Source of the DNA: Bacillota bacterium
Lineage (GTDB): Bacteria > Bacillota > Clostridia > Lachnospirales > Lachnospiraceae
Length of the DNA: 40,254 bases
Reading direction: 5' to 3'
Assembly: GCA_023434365.1 (NCBI GenBank)
Contig: JAEYSV010000027.1
Span: 1 to 40,254 of the forward strand
Position numbers and translations under genes: made by a program. Under the pieces are notes generated by a model. The model saw nothing but the letters and a program-made list of their open reading frames with translations. It was not told the DNA's origin and ran no database searches. The first letter of the stretch is position 1; the number at the start of each line of letters is the position of its first letter. Positions 8,819-17,146 of this stretch are shown here, one piece after another.

Positions 8819-9754
8819 TTGGAACACGCAAAAAAGATATTATACATCGGTATTGTATTCATTTTTCTTACCGGCATCATTTGCTTTACTTATACCAGGA
8901 AAGTATCGCTTAAGGAACCTGTTTTCTTAAAGCATTATAGCGAATTCCTGTTTCCTTTTATCGCCAAAGAAGATAGACTGACCAAAGAAGATATAACTCA
9001 GCTAAATGGGCAATCGGATATGTTCTATACTGACTTACAGTTTGTATTGCAATATCTTACGAACCGGGACAATACTTCGGTTACAAAGCTTGATTTAGGT
9101 CTTGGTGATGAGTTTGAAGTAGTTGTCTCAGATCAACCATTTACCCCTCAATACTCATATAGTTATGATCTGGTTTCAGATGGCGCTGCTGATTCTTATG
9201 GCCTATACCAGTTGCACCCGCTCTATGTATATATTATGTATACAAAGGAAGCTCCACCAAATGAATCGATTCTTATTACAGATGCGCAAGTGACCTATTC
9301 AGATGGTACTACTGACCAAATCAACCTAGGAAAAATTATGCTACGGTTTGCAGATGAACATACTATTTATGAATCGGAAACATTAAGTCTCCTTGGAGAA
9401 ACTAGTTTTGCTAATCAATATCTATTTGAATATGATATTGCCTCTGCTATAGCAGAATGTAGCTTTTATGATGAAATAGCAAGTAATTTAACCTTACTCT
9501 CTAACAAGACTTCGTTTAAAAGCGGTGACACATTACAAATAAAAAAAGATAGCATCCTTGATATGATGCTAATTCAACCAAAAGGTGATATTCTGACCCG
9601 TTACACTACATACAACATTAATTTATCTCTTACCTATGAGGACAATCAGGTTACCAAACAGCTTATCATACCTTTGACCAACTATGGTAATGATATGGTC
9701 TTTACGTATGGAAACATCCGCAACTACTTAAGTCAAAGGGGGGATATCGAATGA
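8819..9754 (+). CDS. Membrane-anchored extracytoplasmic protein, unrecognised
   Basis: I do not recognise this 311-residue protein. A single hydrophobic helix near residues 8-25 with a short basic N-terminus indicates an uncleaved signal anchor, so most of the chain should be outside the cell. The exterior part is rich in beta-forming segments, e.g. ILITDAQVTYSDGTTDQINL, resembling an Ig-like or carbohydrate-binding sandwich, but no family motif is certain. It starts with TTG behind a very strong ribosome binding site and overlaps the next gene by 4 bp (ATGA), so the two products are probably made together and may interact in the membrane. They stand out as the only plus-strand genes in the first 36 kb. 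Confidence 0.8.
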   Translation: MEHAKKILYIGIVFIFLTGIICFTYTRKVSLKEPVFLKHYSEFLFPFIAKEDRLTKEDITQLNGQSDMFYTDLQFVLQYLTNRDNTSVTKLDLGLGDEFEVVVSDQPFTPQYSYSYDLVSDGAADSYGLYQLHPLYVYIMYTKEAPPNESILITDAQVTYSDGTTDQINLGKIMLRFADEHTIYESETLSLLGETSFANQYLFEYDIASAIAECSFYDEIASNLTLLSNKTSFKSGDTLQIKKDSILDMMLIQPKGDILTRYTTYNINLSLTYEDNQVTKQLIIPLTNYGNDMVFTYGNIRNYLSQRGDIE

Positions 9755-10278
9755 ATAAAGGACTAGCCAGAATACTTATTGGATACTTTTTAACTTGTTT
9801 TCAGTTCCGCTTTGGTAATATTACTGTCGTTCCTCTCTTTATATGCTATTTATTGATTTTAAGCGGGGTACAGACGCTATTTACCTCAACCTCAAAAAAT
9901 TATTTTCGTAATGCCTTCGCTTTTGCAAGTGTCCTAGTTATATTACATTTATCTGGGGATGCATATGCCTCAATAACAGGGCAATTCCCGTCAATTTACC
10001 AATCAGCCTTTTATTTAACCTTAGATTTGGTATTAGTCTATCTAATCTTTGACGGAGTAGTAAAAACGATGAAAGCTTTAAAAGATGAGAATGCTAAGGC
10101 AACTGCCAACAACATTACCTTTTATCTGATGATGCAGTGTATCGCTATTATAGGTTATTTAATTGTTTACTCATTACAGATGCCCCTTGGAATTACCATC
10201 ATTTCGATATTGGGTTATATGATGAAAATTAATTTGCTTATGTCAATCTATCATTCTTTTCATCCCAAAAAAAGTTAG
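9751..10278 (+). CDS. Small polytopic membrane protein, unrecognised
   Basis: A 175-residue protein with about five hydrophobic helices (roughly 5-20, 22-38, 48-64, 85-100 and two near 122-168), hence an integral membrane protein. No known family motif was recognised. The start ATG overlaps the stop of the preceding gene (ATGA), implying translational coupling. The pair looks like a membrane subunit plus an anchored extracytoplasmic subunit. A bidirectional terminator follows 10 bp downstream. Confidence 0.8.
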   Translation: MNKGLARILIGYFLTCFQFRFGNITVVPLFICYLLILSGVQTLFTSTSKNYFRNAFAFASVLVILHLSGDAYASITGQFPSIYQSAFYLTLDLVLVYLIFDGVVKTMKALKDENAKATANNITFYLMMQCIAIIGYLIVYSLQMPLGITIISILGYMMKINLLMSIYHSFHPKKS

Positions 10279-10287
10279 TTGAAAGAA

Positions 10288-10336
10288 AAACTCTCCCTAA
10301 CGGTTTAACCAAGTGGTTATCCTTTGGGGAGAGTTT
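10288..10336. terminator. Bidirectional terminator between convergent genes
   Basis: AAACTCTCCC (10288-10297) pairs with GGGGAGAGTTT (10326-10336). On the minus strand the stem is followed by TTTTTCTTTC, a good U-tract for the glycoside hydrolase gene; on the plus strand the trailing T-run is short. Confidence 0.8.
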
Positions 10337-10362
10337 ACTATTACATTATTCTATATGCTATT

Positions 10363-11328
10363 TTATTTACTATACCATTTACGAAGCACATCTTCTGCTT
10401 TTTTAAGGTGTACGTTAAATCCAGTATCCTTTTTTGCTACTTCGATATCATCGTAGATACGTACGCTCCAATCCCACCAGAACACGCCTGCAAACCAAGG
10501 TTTATCATGGAATACACTTAAGCAGCTATCATAAAAGTTAGCCTGCTCTTCTTCATTTGCTGGGAAATCTTTATGCGTAAAGTCCCAAGGCATTTGTGCA
10601 CACCCTAAAGCACTTCGGCATCCTGCCTCCATAAATAAAATAGGTTTTTGAAGCTTTTCGCTTAAATTTTCTAACTTTATTGCAACTTTTTCCCATTCTG
10701 CTACCATATTCTCGTAAGAATCTCCAGGGTATTTGGCAACTGGATAGTATGCACTAGTTCCAATATAGTCTAAGGCATCAAACCATTTGATATTTTCTTC
10801 TTTACCATGATTCGTATTATATACCAGAAGTCCGGAATAAATTTCACGTACCTTGCTAATTAACTCACGCCAGTAGGATTCTTTGCGTTCTGTCCCTAAC
10901 ATCTCGCATCCGATACAAAGCATCTCGCATCCTGTATCCTCAGCAATTTGAGCATAATGGCACATAAAAGCAGTGTAACTTTCAAACCATTTTCCCCAAT
11001 ACACATCATCTCCCATCATTGTTACATCAGGGAAATCAATTAGCGCACGCCACATACCATCTTTACAGTTAATCATTGGTTTCAGGCACACTTTGACATT
11101 ATTGTCATGAAAATGCTTGATACCACTTGTTAAGTCTTTATCGGAAGCAGTGCGTTTATAATCAAAATAGATTTCTGTAGAATTATACTTATCCTGTAAC
11201 ACACTAACAATTAGACATGCCCAGTCAATTCCCATATCTATTAACTTATCCTGTGACTTGATTGCTTCTGGATCTACATAATCACCTCGTCTTATTCCAT
11301 TTCCGTAAGTAAACCCTTTCATGTACAT
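10363..11328 (-). CDS. Glycoside hydrolase, GH113-like (endo-beta-mannanase type)
   Basis: A 321-residue TIM-barrel protein matching GH113 in length and in the opening KGFTYG with a following DWACLIV strand. Probable catalytic residues by position are the acid/base Glu142 (CIGCEML, where most retaining clan-A enzymes have Asn-Glu) and the nucleophile Glu234 (LFMEAGCRS). A sugar-subsite tryptophan cluster VFWWDWS lies at 282-288. GH113 enzymes hydrolyse beta-1,4-mannan or mannooligosaccharides with retention. There is no signal peptide, so it is likely cytoplasmic and acts on imported oligosaccharides. ATG at 11328 has AAGGAG 8 nt upstream. It is a stand-alone gene downstream of the c-di-AMP operon terminator; no sugar transporter is adjacent. 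Another related clan-A activity cannot be excluded. Confidence 0.75.
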   Translation of the reverse strand: MYMKGFTYGNGIRRGDYVDPEAIKSQDKLIDMGIDWACLIVSVLQDKYNSTEIYFDYKRTASDKDLTSGIKHFHDNNVKVCLKPMINCKDGMWRALIDFPDVTMMGDDVYWGKWFESYTAFMCHYAQIAEDTGCEMLCIGCEMLGTERKESYWRELISKVREIYSGLLVYNTNHGKEENIKWFDALDYIGTSAYYPVAKYPGDSYENMVAEWEKVAIKLENLSEKLQKPILFMEAGCRSALGCAQMPWDFTHKDFPANEEEQANFYDSCLSVFHDKPWFAGVFWWDWSVRIYDDIEVAKKDTGFNVHLKKAEDVLRKWYSK

Positions 11329-11356
11329 ATAGAATTCTCCTTTGCTTTCTCTTACA

Positions 11357-11396
11357 TAAAAATAAGCTATATAAAATTATACTTTATATAGCTTAT
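11357..11396 (-). terminator. Terminator of the cdaA operon
   Basis: A 14-bp perfect stem ATAAGCTATATAAA/TTTATATAGCTTAT (11362-11375 and 11383-11396) with a 7-nt loop. On the minus strand it is followed by TTTTT (complement of A11358-11362). It lies 31 bp past the HPr-like gene. Confidence 0.85.
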
Positions 11397-11427
11397 CCTT
11401 AATTATTATTATTGTAAATGTAATATG

Positions 11428-11712
11428 TTAGCTTGTTAGGTCCGATAAGTCCTCTCCTAGACCTTCCTTAAAACCCTTTATGATCGCATTCAATGCACTT
11501 TTTTCATCTGCCCCATTACATATAATTTCGACTTCGTCCTCTGCTTTAATACAAGCACTCAAGATTCCTAGGATACTTTTAGCATTGACCTCTTTTTCAT
11601 CAATCCTTAATAATACTCTAGCCTGAAATTCTAATGCTAGATTACATAGATATCCAGCTGGCTTCATATGAATACCATTTGGATTAACAACTATTACTTT
11701 CTCTGAAACCAT
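11428..11712 (-). CDS. HPr-like phosphocarrier protein
   Basis: HPr-fold protein of 94 residues. The phosphorylatable His15 (NPNGIHMKPA) and the regulatory serine position Ser46 (AKSILGI) fall exactly at their HPr numbers. Arg17, which normally stabilises His15-P, is Lys17. In HPr, His15 relays phosphate in the PTS and Ser46 is the HPr-kinase site for catabolite repression; whether this copy does either is unknown. An earlier in-frame ATG at 11733 would place GGAGG inside the coding region, so ATG 11712, with GGAGG 10 nt upstream, is chosen. It is the last gene of the cdaA-cdaR operon, a place usually taken by glmM. It could be a Crh-like or dedicated regulator. Confidence 0.85.
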   Translation of the reverse strand: MVSEKVIVVNPNGIHMKPAGYLCNLALEFQARVLLRIDEKEVNAKSILGILSACIKAEDEVEIICNGADEKSALNAIIKGFKEGLGEDLSDLTS

Positions 11713-11757
11713 GATTATTATTCCTCCATACACCCATTGGTGGATATTATGTACGGA

Positions 11758-13044
11758 CTATTCCTCATCATCCACTGGTGTCTTAATAGATAATATATCG
11801 CTTGCTATATCATTTGGATCTGATAATATAAGCGACACGATTTCATTTCCTGTTGGTTTACATTGATATGTAGTATTAAATGTAATAGGAAGTTCATAGG
11901 TTCCATAAGCAAGATTCGTAATATCTATACTCGGCTTGATATTATCAATCGTTATATTATCAAGTTCCTCTTTAGCTGCTAGCACATTTATCTTATAAAC
12001 AGTGCTTGGGGCCGTATAACCGACCCGCATAGCAGCTGTCTTTCCTATCACTTGAATATCACTTGTTGTAAAGACAATTTCTTTTTCTTGATACTCTTCT
12101 ATCACAAAAGTATTGACAATTTTGATATTAGAATCAGCAATTACAATCCCATTTGGAAGATAGTCTTTAATAGAAACCTCTTTTTCTCCAGAGATAGCCA
12201 TTCCCTGAACATTAACATCCACCTTCAATTTATCGAATTTGTCAAGTAATCGCTCTGGTCCTGCAACTAATATCTCCTTCGGCTCGTAAATATGCTCTTT
12301 TATGAAGTAACCAGATGCCACTTCACCAATTATATTTACTTCAACCGGTACTGTTTTCGTTATCAATACATTAACACTAACAGAAACTGTATCTACACTA
12401 AATGATAAATTCTTAGATTCAATCTCTTTTCCTTCTGCATCATATGCTTTTGGAACCAGTGATGGATAGAAATCATCCGTACGTTTATCAACATCCACTT
12501 CCACTTCAATCGTTGCTATTTGGTCAAAAACAGACTCCGCTGCTGTAACTTGTATCATACTAGGTTTCACTTGTATATATTCTTCTGAAGTATAGAAACC
12601 TTCCGCTACTTTTCCAACAATTGTCGCTTTAACAACCTTCGGTTCTGATTTAACATCTTCTAATACAACACTCATACTCTTTACTTTACTTAATTCAATT
12701 GTCCCACCAGCTGCGGTTAGTCTAGGACATTCCACATCTAATGCTATAGAGTTGACAATAGATAGATTTTGTATATCAGCTGTCACAGTAATATCACTGG
12801 CTTTTAAGGAATCTACAATCCCTTTCTTACCTCTTACAATGACATCGACTTCTTTTCCATTTACTATTTCGTAGACTTTTCCGGTTTGTTTAATTATATT
12901 TTCGTTTAATACCCGCACCGGTACATCCGGAATCGTTCTTGATTTTACAGGGTCTGCAATATTAACGATTATAATCCAGATTATTATGGCAAGTACTAAC
13001 GACAAAAGCTTTAAGATAATATTATTAGTCAGCTTTCTTTTCAT
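11758..13044 (-). CDS. cdaR: CdaR, YbbR-repeat regulator of diadenylate cyclase
   Basis: A 428-residue protein with one N-terminal membrane helix (about 9-27) followed by several YbbR repeats in the extracytoplasmic part; typical repeat segments are VPVRVLNEN, AEGFYTSEEYIQVKPSMIQVTA and ASGYFIKEHIYEPKEILVAG. CdaR binds CdaA and modulates c-di-AMP synthesis, probably in response to envelope state. The gene overlaps the cdaA end by 20 bp, the standard arrangement. The C-terminus is acidic (PVDDEE). Confidence 0.92.
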   Translation of the reverse strand: MKRKLTNNIILKLLSLVLAIIIWIIIVNIADPVKSRTIPDVPVRVLNENIIKQTGKVYEIVNGKEVDVIVRGKKGIVDSLKASDITVTADIQNLSIVNSIALDVECPRLTAAGGTIELSKVKSMSVVLEDVKSEPKVVKATIVGKVAEGFYTSEEYIQVKPSMIQVTAAESVFDQIATIEVEVDVDKRTDDFYPSLVPKAYDAEGKEIESKNLSFSVDTVSVSVNVLITKTVPVEVNIIGEVASGYFIKEHIYEPKEILVAGPERLLDKFDKLKVDVNVQGMAISGEKEVSIKDYLPNGIVIADSNIKIVNTFVIEEYQEKEIVFTTSDIQVIGKTAAMRVGYTAPSTVYKINVLAAKEELDNITIDNIKPSIDITNLAYGTYELPITFNTTYQCKPTGNEIVSLILSDPNDIASDILSIKTPVDDEE

Positions 13045-13900
13045 TATGTCTTCCCCTCCATAATTTCAGCTTCTTATTGTCAGGAGTTTTATTCTGGATT
13101 TCCTGTAACCGACTCTTTAAATACTCTGCATTAACATCACGAATCAGTTCACCACCATATGCTATACTTACTTTTCCAGTCTGTTCCGAAACAATAATAG
13201 TAAAACTATCAGAAACTTCACTTATACCGACGCCAGCACGATGCCTGGTTCCAAGCTCTTTACTCAATGCATTGTTATCTGTTAATGGAAGATAACAAGT
13301 TGCTGCAATAATACGATTGCCACGTAATATAACAGCACCGTCATGTAAAGGAGTATTATGCTCAAAAATATTAATCAAAAGCTGACTACTGATAGCAGAG
13401 TCTAGTATAATACCAGTTCTCACAAACTCATTAAGATTCAACTCCTGCTCAAATACCATCAAAGCTCCAGTCTTTGTTTTGGATAGTTCAAAAGTAGCTC
13501 TGCTAATCTCTGTGATAGTTTTATCCGAAAATCTGCCATTGTTACCTTTATCATCATCAAAACTTATAAATGTACTGACAAGACTCTTTTGACCTAGCTG
13601 CTCCAATGCTCTTCTAAGTTCGGGCTGGAAAACAATAATTACTGCTATAATTCCGACATTAATTGTATTAGAGAAAATCCAAAGTATTACATTTAGGTCC
13701 ATGATTGAAGCAATTAAACTAAAGAGCACCAGAACTACAATACCCTTAATCAGCATCCAGGCTCTCGTATCCTTTACCCATATAATGATATGGTAAATCA
13801 TAAAAGCAATAATTATTATCTCTAAAATGTCGGTAAGAGTAAAATCAGGTAATGACAACCACACCAGATAATCTCTAAAAAATGTTCTAATTGCTTCCAT
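13025..13900 (-). CDS. cdaA: Diadenylate cyclase CdaA
   Basis: Membrane enzyme that makes cyclic di-AMP from two ATP. Three hydrophobic helices occupy residues about 24-42, 48-66 and 70-91, then a DAC domain with the catalytic DGA (187-189) and the nucleotide-binding GTRHR (217-221). The 291-residue length is close to Bacillus CdaA (273). ATG at 13900 follows GGGAGG. Downstream come cdaR (overlapping) and an HPr-like gene; upstream are two membrane proteins of unknown role. c-di-AMP controls potassium, osmolyte balance and wall homeostasis in Firmicutes, so the locus is probably essential. Confidence 0.96.
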   Translation of the reverse strand: MEAIRTFFRDYLVWLSLPDFTLTDILEIIIIAFMIYHIIIWVKDTRAWMLIKGIVVLVLFSLIASIMDLNVILWIFSNTINVGIIAVIIVFQPELRRALEQLGQKSLVSTFISFDDDKGNNGRFSDKTITEISRATFELSKTKTGALMVFEQELNLNEFVRTGIILDSAISSQLLINIFEHNTPLHDGAVILRGNRIIAATCYLPLTDNNALSKELGTRHRAGVGISEVSDSFTIIVSEQTGKVSIAYGGELIRDVNAEYLKSRLQEIQNKTPDNKKLKLWRGRHNEKKAD

Positions 13901-13939
13901 AATGGCCTCCCAGTTAACATGTTACAAAATCTCTATATC

Positions 13940-15034
13940 TTATTTATCGTTAGTTTTAAGCGCTTCATCTATGGATTGGTTCAATTTATCCAACCCCTCA
14001 ATATCTTTAAAATTTTTCATTGGATTAAGAACAAATTCATCGTCTGTTAAATCTAGATCTTGAATTCTAAATTCCTCTAGCTCCTGAACGGCCTCTCTGC
14101 TGTTTTTTGGATTACTATAACGTTTAACATTCCTTTCCGGTGTAGTAATTCGAACTTTCGGTACCGCTTTTACGTAATAGTAATATTGATCATCTTCAAA
14201 TTGTACACGCTCGACTCTTGAATAATCAAGAGTGAGTCGGAAGAATTGTATTATATATACTATTATACCCGATAGAATCGTCCCAACAATCGTACTTAAC
14301 ATTGAAACAGAAGTGTCAATCATCAAATTGCCAATTAAGAAGAATAGTATATTAACTACACAACCTGCTACAATTGCGATTTCAAAGGCATGATCAATAC
14401 TCAAATTTCGCATCAGATAGGTAACAAGCAAAACAATTGCGAAAATACATAAGGTCAGAATCATGTATTTATTATTTATTAGTGTATCAATAACCGTTTT
14501 ATATAATACTAAAACCTCATCAATATCATAAGTCGTAGTCGTCACCAAAGCTGTTTCTTTAACTACACTAAAAAAGTAATAAACAACAACGCCACACACC
14601 GTTGGAACTATTGACAGTGGGCTGGCAACGATTCCTAGTAATATCGGTATCGTATATGGAATATTAAGCATATAAAGAATTGGGATTGCAACAAGAACAT
14701 ATCCCTGTTTTGGTGTAAATCTAGCAAATAAAACATAGATAATTAATAGGATGATTACACTAACTAAAGCCAAAAACGGCGAAACCGCATAAATGTGTGC
14801 AACCGTAAGCAACCCAGCTAATAAAACCATAATGGCAGTTGGAGTAAATGCACATAACAAAGAAAGTGCAAATACTACTGCAAACCCAGTCACTCTTGTT
14901 TCATAACCCAAATAGTTATTTATCAACATAAAAACAATCATAGCTACGATAAATCTGATTGCGTGGTTGGCATAGATATCAATTTTCTGATATATCGTTT
15001 TTATCTTTTCTCTTAAAACAAGGATTTGAGTCAT
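13940..15034 (-). CDS. Polytopic membrane protein in the cdaA operon
   Basis: Unrecognised 364-residue protein. The first ~275 residues hold around nine hydrophobic helices; the last ~90 residues are a charged cytoplasmic tail with YYYYVKAVPKVRI and an acidic stretch DLDLTDDEF. It overlaps the upstream gene by 4 bp (ATGA) and ends 39 bp before cdaA, so it is co-transcribed with the c-di-AMP synthase and may be functionally linked to it. No transporter motif is clear. Confidence 0.85.
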   Translation of the reverse strand: MTQILVLREKIKTIYQKIDIYANHAIRFIVAMIVFMLINNYLGYETRVTGFAVVFALSLLCAFTPTAIMVLLAGLLTVAHIYAVSPFLALVSVIILLIIYVLFARFTPKQGYVLVAIPILYMLNIPYTIPILLGIVASPLSIVPTVCGVVVYYFFSVVKETALVTTTTYDIDEVLVLYKTVIDTLINNKYMILTLCIFAIVLLVTYLMRNLSIDHAFEIAIVAGCVVNILFFLIGNLMIDTSVSMLSTIVGTILSGIIVYIIQFFRLTLDYSRVERVQFEDDQYYYYVKAVPKVRITTPERNVKRYSNPKNSREAVQELEEFRIQDLDLTDDEFVLNPMKNFKDIEGLDKLNQSIDEALKTNDK

Positions 15035-15444
15035 TTGTCAGTCCCCCTCTGTTTGTCCTCTTCATCATACAACTTTTGTAGATATTTAAGTCCTTTACTG
15101 TATCCTAACAGTTTCTTTTTGGATGTTTCATATTTGATATTATACCCGATTACAACACCTAGTATATAAATGGTTAAAATCATGACATAAATGCCAATAA
15201 TATAAGTACCGATTGCTTCATAATCGAGGTTTACCGCTTCTTTGATTAGATATTCCGACTGATATGCACCTATTATTACTAATAAAAGCATATATCCAAT
15301 GGTTACAAATACAAGAGTATTTAAAATCTGTAACCGAACATAATCTGTTTTATAATATTGGCTAAGTTTTATATCTTCTTTTCCACTCTTGTTTTCATAA
15401 ATTGAGAGCTTAGTCATTACTCTGATTTTTTCGTTATTTAACAT
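15031..15444 (-). CDS. Small membrane protein, first gene of the cdaA operon
   Basis: Unrecognised 137-residue protein with two hydrophobic helices (about residues 43-63 and 80-102) and a basic, charged C-terminus (KKKLLGYSKGLKYLQKLYDEE). A longer frame opens at 15567, but the segment before 15444 would run through the promoter, and ATG 15444 has GGAGG at about 10 nt, so the short form is chosen. It is translationally coupled (ATGA) to the next gene. Confidence 0.75.
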   Translation of the reverse strand: MLNNEKIRVMTKLSIYENKSGKEDIKLSQYYKTDYVRLQILNTLVFVTIGYMLLLVIIGAYQSEYLIKEAVNLDYEAIGTYIIGIYVMILTIYILGVVIGYNIKYETSKKKLLGYSKGLKYLQKLYDEEDKQRGTDK

Positions 15445-15474
15445 AATCCATACACCTCCAAGAGTATCGCATCT

Positions 15475-15504
15475 ATTATACCATATCATTCTATTAATAA
15501 ACAA
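15475..15504 (-). promoter_or_regulatory. Promoter of the cdaA operon
   Basis: Minus strand TTGTTT (15499-15504), an 18-bp spacer ending in TGG (extended -10) and a perfect TATAAT (15475-15480). This gives a ~25-nt leader before ATG 15444. Confidence 0.75.
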
Positions 15505-15635
15505 ACAATTTTTCGTTCTTTGACGGACCTTTACTCTTTCAGATTCATTATTTCCAGTATTATACACATCATACCAATGACAGGTTATTTGATGGTTCCT
15601 ATTTCATCTAAAATTATCATATAGTGAGATATAAT

Positions 15636-15701
15636 AAAAGCAGAAACACTACATTCTACTGCAATCTTATCATAAAAAATTGCAAAATGCTATGTTTCTG
15701 C
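15636..15701 (-). terminator. Terminator of the alcohol dehydrogenase gene
   Basis: GCAGAAACA (15640-15648) pairs perfectly with TGTTTCTGC (15693-15701). On the minus strand TTTTATTATA follows. The long loop could hold an inner hairpin (GCAAT/ATTGC). It lies 18 bp past the stop. Confidence 0.75.
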
Positions 15702-15718
15702 CCTATTAACACTCTATT

Positions 15719-16882
15719 TTATAAAGCCAATTTGTATATTTGCTCAACATCATTTTGATTTAAACTCTTGAAATTACCAATTGTTCCATACTCGGTTGCC
15801 TTTTCTGCCATCTCCTTGATGTGCTCATCCGTAATGTTTGCCTCAATTAATGATACTGGAAGACCTAACGTTCTAAAAAATGATTTGATTCTTGCAATTC
15901 CCTCTAATGCGATGCTTTCTTCATCCTGATAAGAAAAATCTACATCCCATACTCTAACCGCAAACTGTATAAAACGACCAAGATTCTCTTTATACACGTA
16001 TTTCATCCATGCTGGGAAGATAATAGCTAATCCGTCTCCATGTGCGATGTCATACATTGCACTAAGTTCATGTTCTATCCCATGCGAAGCCCAATCATCC
16101 GAACGCCCCATGCCAAGTAGATTATTGTGGGCTATGGTTCCACCCCACATTATTTCTGCTCTAGCATCATAATCTTCTGGATTACGAATTACTATTTTTG
16201 CATTTTCAATTACCGTGCGCAATGCTGCTTCACACATACGATCCGACAAATCGGTATTCTTTGTCTGTGTAAAATACCGTTCCATAATATGTGCCATAAT
16301 ATCAGCAATTCCTGCTATCGTTTGCTCTTCAGGAAGCGTAAACGTTAACTCAGGATTTAAAATTGAGAATATAGGATACATGCAATCCCCACCACAGGAA
16401 CGCTTATACCATCCTTCCTCATTCGTGATAACGGAACCATTACTGGATTCACTACCTGCTGCCGCAATAGTTAGAACAGTAGCCACTGGCAGTGACTCTT
16501 TCACCTGTGCTTTACCAGTATAAAAATCCCATACATCATGGTCTGCTTTCACTCCAATTCCAATTGCTTTCGCACTATCAATTGCGCTACCCCCACCAAC
16601 TGCCAGAATCATTTCTACATTTTCATTACGACATAGATCTATTCCTTCTCTGACAAGGCTAACTCTTGGATTGGGTTTTACTCCACCTAATTCAATAAAC
16701 TCAACTCCTGCTTCATTTAATGATGCAACTATTTCATCATATAACCCGGTTTTCTTTATACTTCCTGAACCATAGTGAAGCAGTATCTTTTTAGCATGTT
16801 TGGCAACCTCACTGCCAACTGCCTTATGTGTATCCTTACCAAAAATGATTTTGGTTGGATTATGAAAAGTAAAATTGTTCAT
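15719..16882 (-). CDS. Iron-dependent alcohol dehydrogenase (butanol dehydrogenase/YqhD type)
   Basis: NAD(P)H-dependent group III alcohol dehydrogenase of 387 residues that would reduce an aldehyde to an alcohol in fermentation. It opens with FTFHNPTKIIFGKDT, characteristic of the BdhA/YqhD branch, and has the nucleotide motif GGGSAIDSAKAIG near 97-109. Metal ligands are expected from IADIMAHIMERYF (Asp and His), SHGIEHELSAMYDIAHGDG (His and His). It is a single gene with its own promoter and terminator, separated from the phosphonate operon upstream by a strong hairpin, so it is probably not part of that pathway although it belongs to the same superfamily as 17147-18247. Confidence 0.9.
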   Translation of the reverse strand: MNNFTFHNPTKIIFGKDTHKAVGSEVAKHAKKILLHYGSGSIKKTGLYDEIVASLNEAGVEFIELGGVKPNPRVSLVREGIDLCRNENVEMILAVGGGSAIDSAKAIGIGVKADHDVWDFYTGKAQVKESLPVATVLTIAAAGSESSNGSVITNEEGWYKRSCGGDCMYPIFSILNPELTFTLPEEQTIAGIADIMAHIMERYFTQTKNTDLSDRMCEAALRTVIENAKIVIRNPEDYDARAEIMWGGTIAHNNLLGMGRSDDWASHGIEHELSAMYDIAHGDGLAIIFPAWMKYVYKENLGRFIQFAVRVWDVDFSYQDEESIALEGIARIKSFFRTLGLPVSLIEANITDEHIKEMAEKATEYGTIGNFKSLNQNDVEQIYKLAL

Positions 16883-16926
16883 TATGTACCTCCTATACTA
16901 TGTATAAACGAGACAGTTTTTTATAC

Positions 16927-17003
16927 CATAGCCATTAGAGTCCAATTCCCCTATCGCTTAATGGCTATGCTTAAAGTATAAGACTTTCAAATTAATGAAA
17001 CAA
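16927..17003 (-). promoter_or_regulatory. Promoter and 5'-terminal stem-loop of the alcohol dehydrogenase gene
   Basis: Minus strand TTGTTT (16998-17003), a 17-bp spacer and TATACT (16975-16980). The expected transcript start (about 16968) falls at the edge of a perfect 11-bp inverted repeat CATAGCCATTA/TAATGGCTATG (16927-16937, 16959-16969). The mRNA would thus begin with a stable stem-loop, or the repeat is an operator straddling the start. Confidence 0.7.
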
Positions 17004-17093
17004 GACTTAAATTTTACCATTCGATCTTTAGCGAGCTAACCAGATATGTAAGCGTTCTCTATAAGTCAAACAATCACCATAATTTACCTCTAA

Positions 17094-17132
17094 ATAGATG
17101 GAGTGGGATTCCATGAATCCCACTCCATCTAT
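17094..17132. terminator. Terminator hairpin of the phosphonate operon
   Basis: A perfect 17-bp inverted repeat ATAGATGGAGTGGGATT (17094-17110) and its complement (17116-17132) around a 5-nt loop, 15 bp past the last gene of the operon. Only a short U-run (TATTTA) follows on the minus strand; in the plus direction it is TATTATTATTATTCG, so it may be bidirectional. Confidence 0.75.
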
Positions 17133-17146
17133 TATTATTATTCGTT

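Noticed and set aside
15719..16882. Second iron alcohol dehydrogenase as part of the phosphonate operon
   Set aside because: It belongs to the BdhA/YqhD branch, has its own promoter, and a strong 17-bp hairpin separates it from the phosphonate genes.
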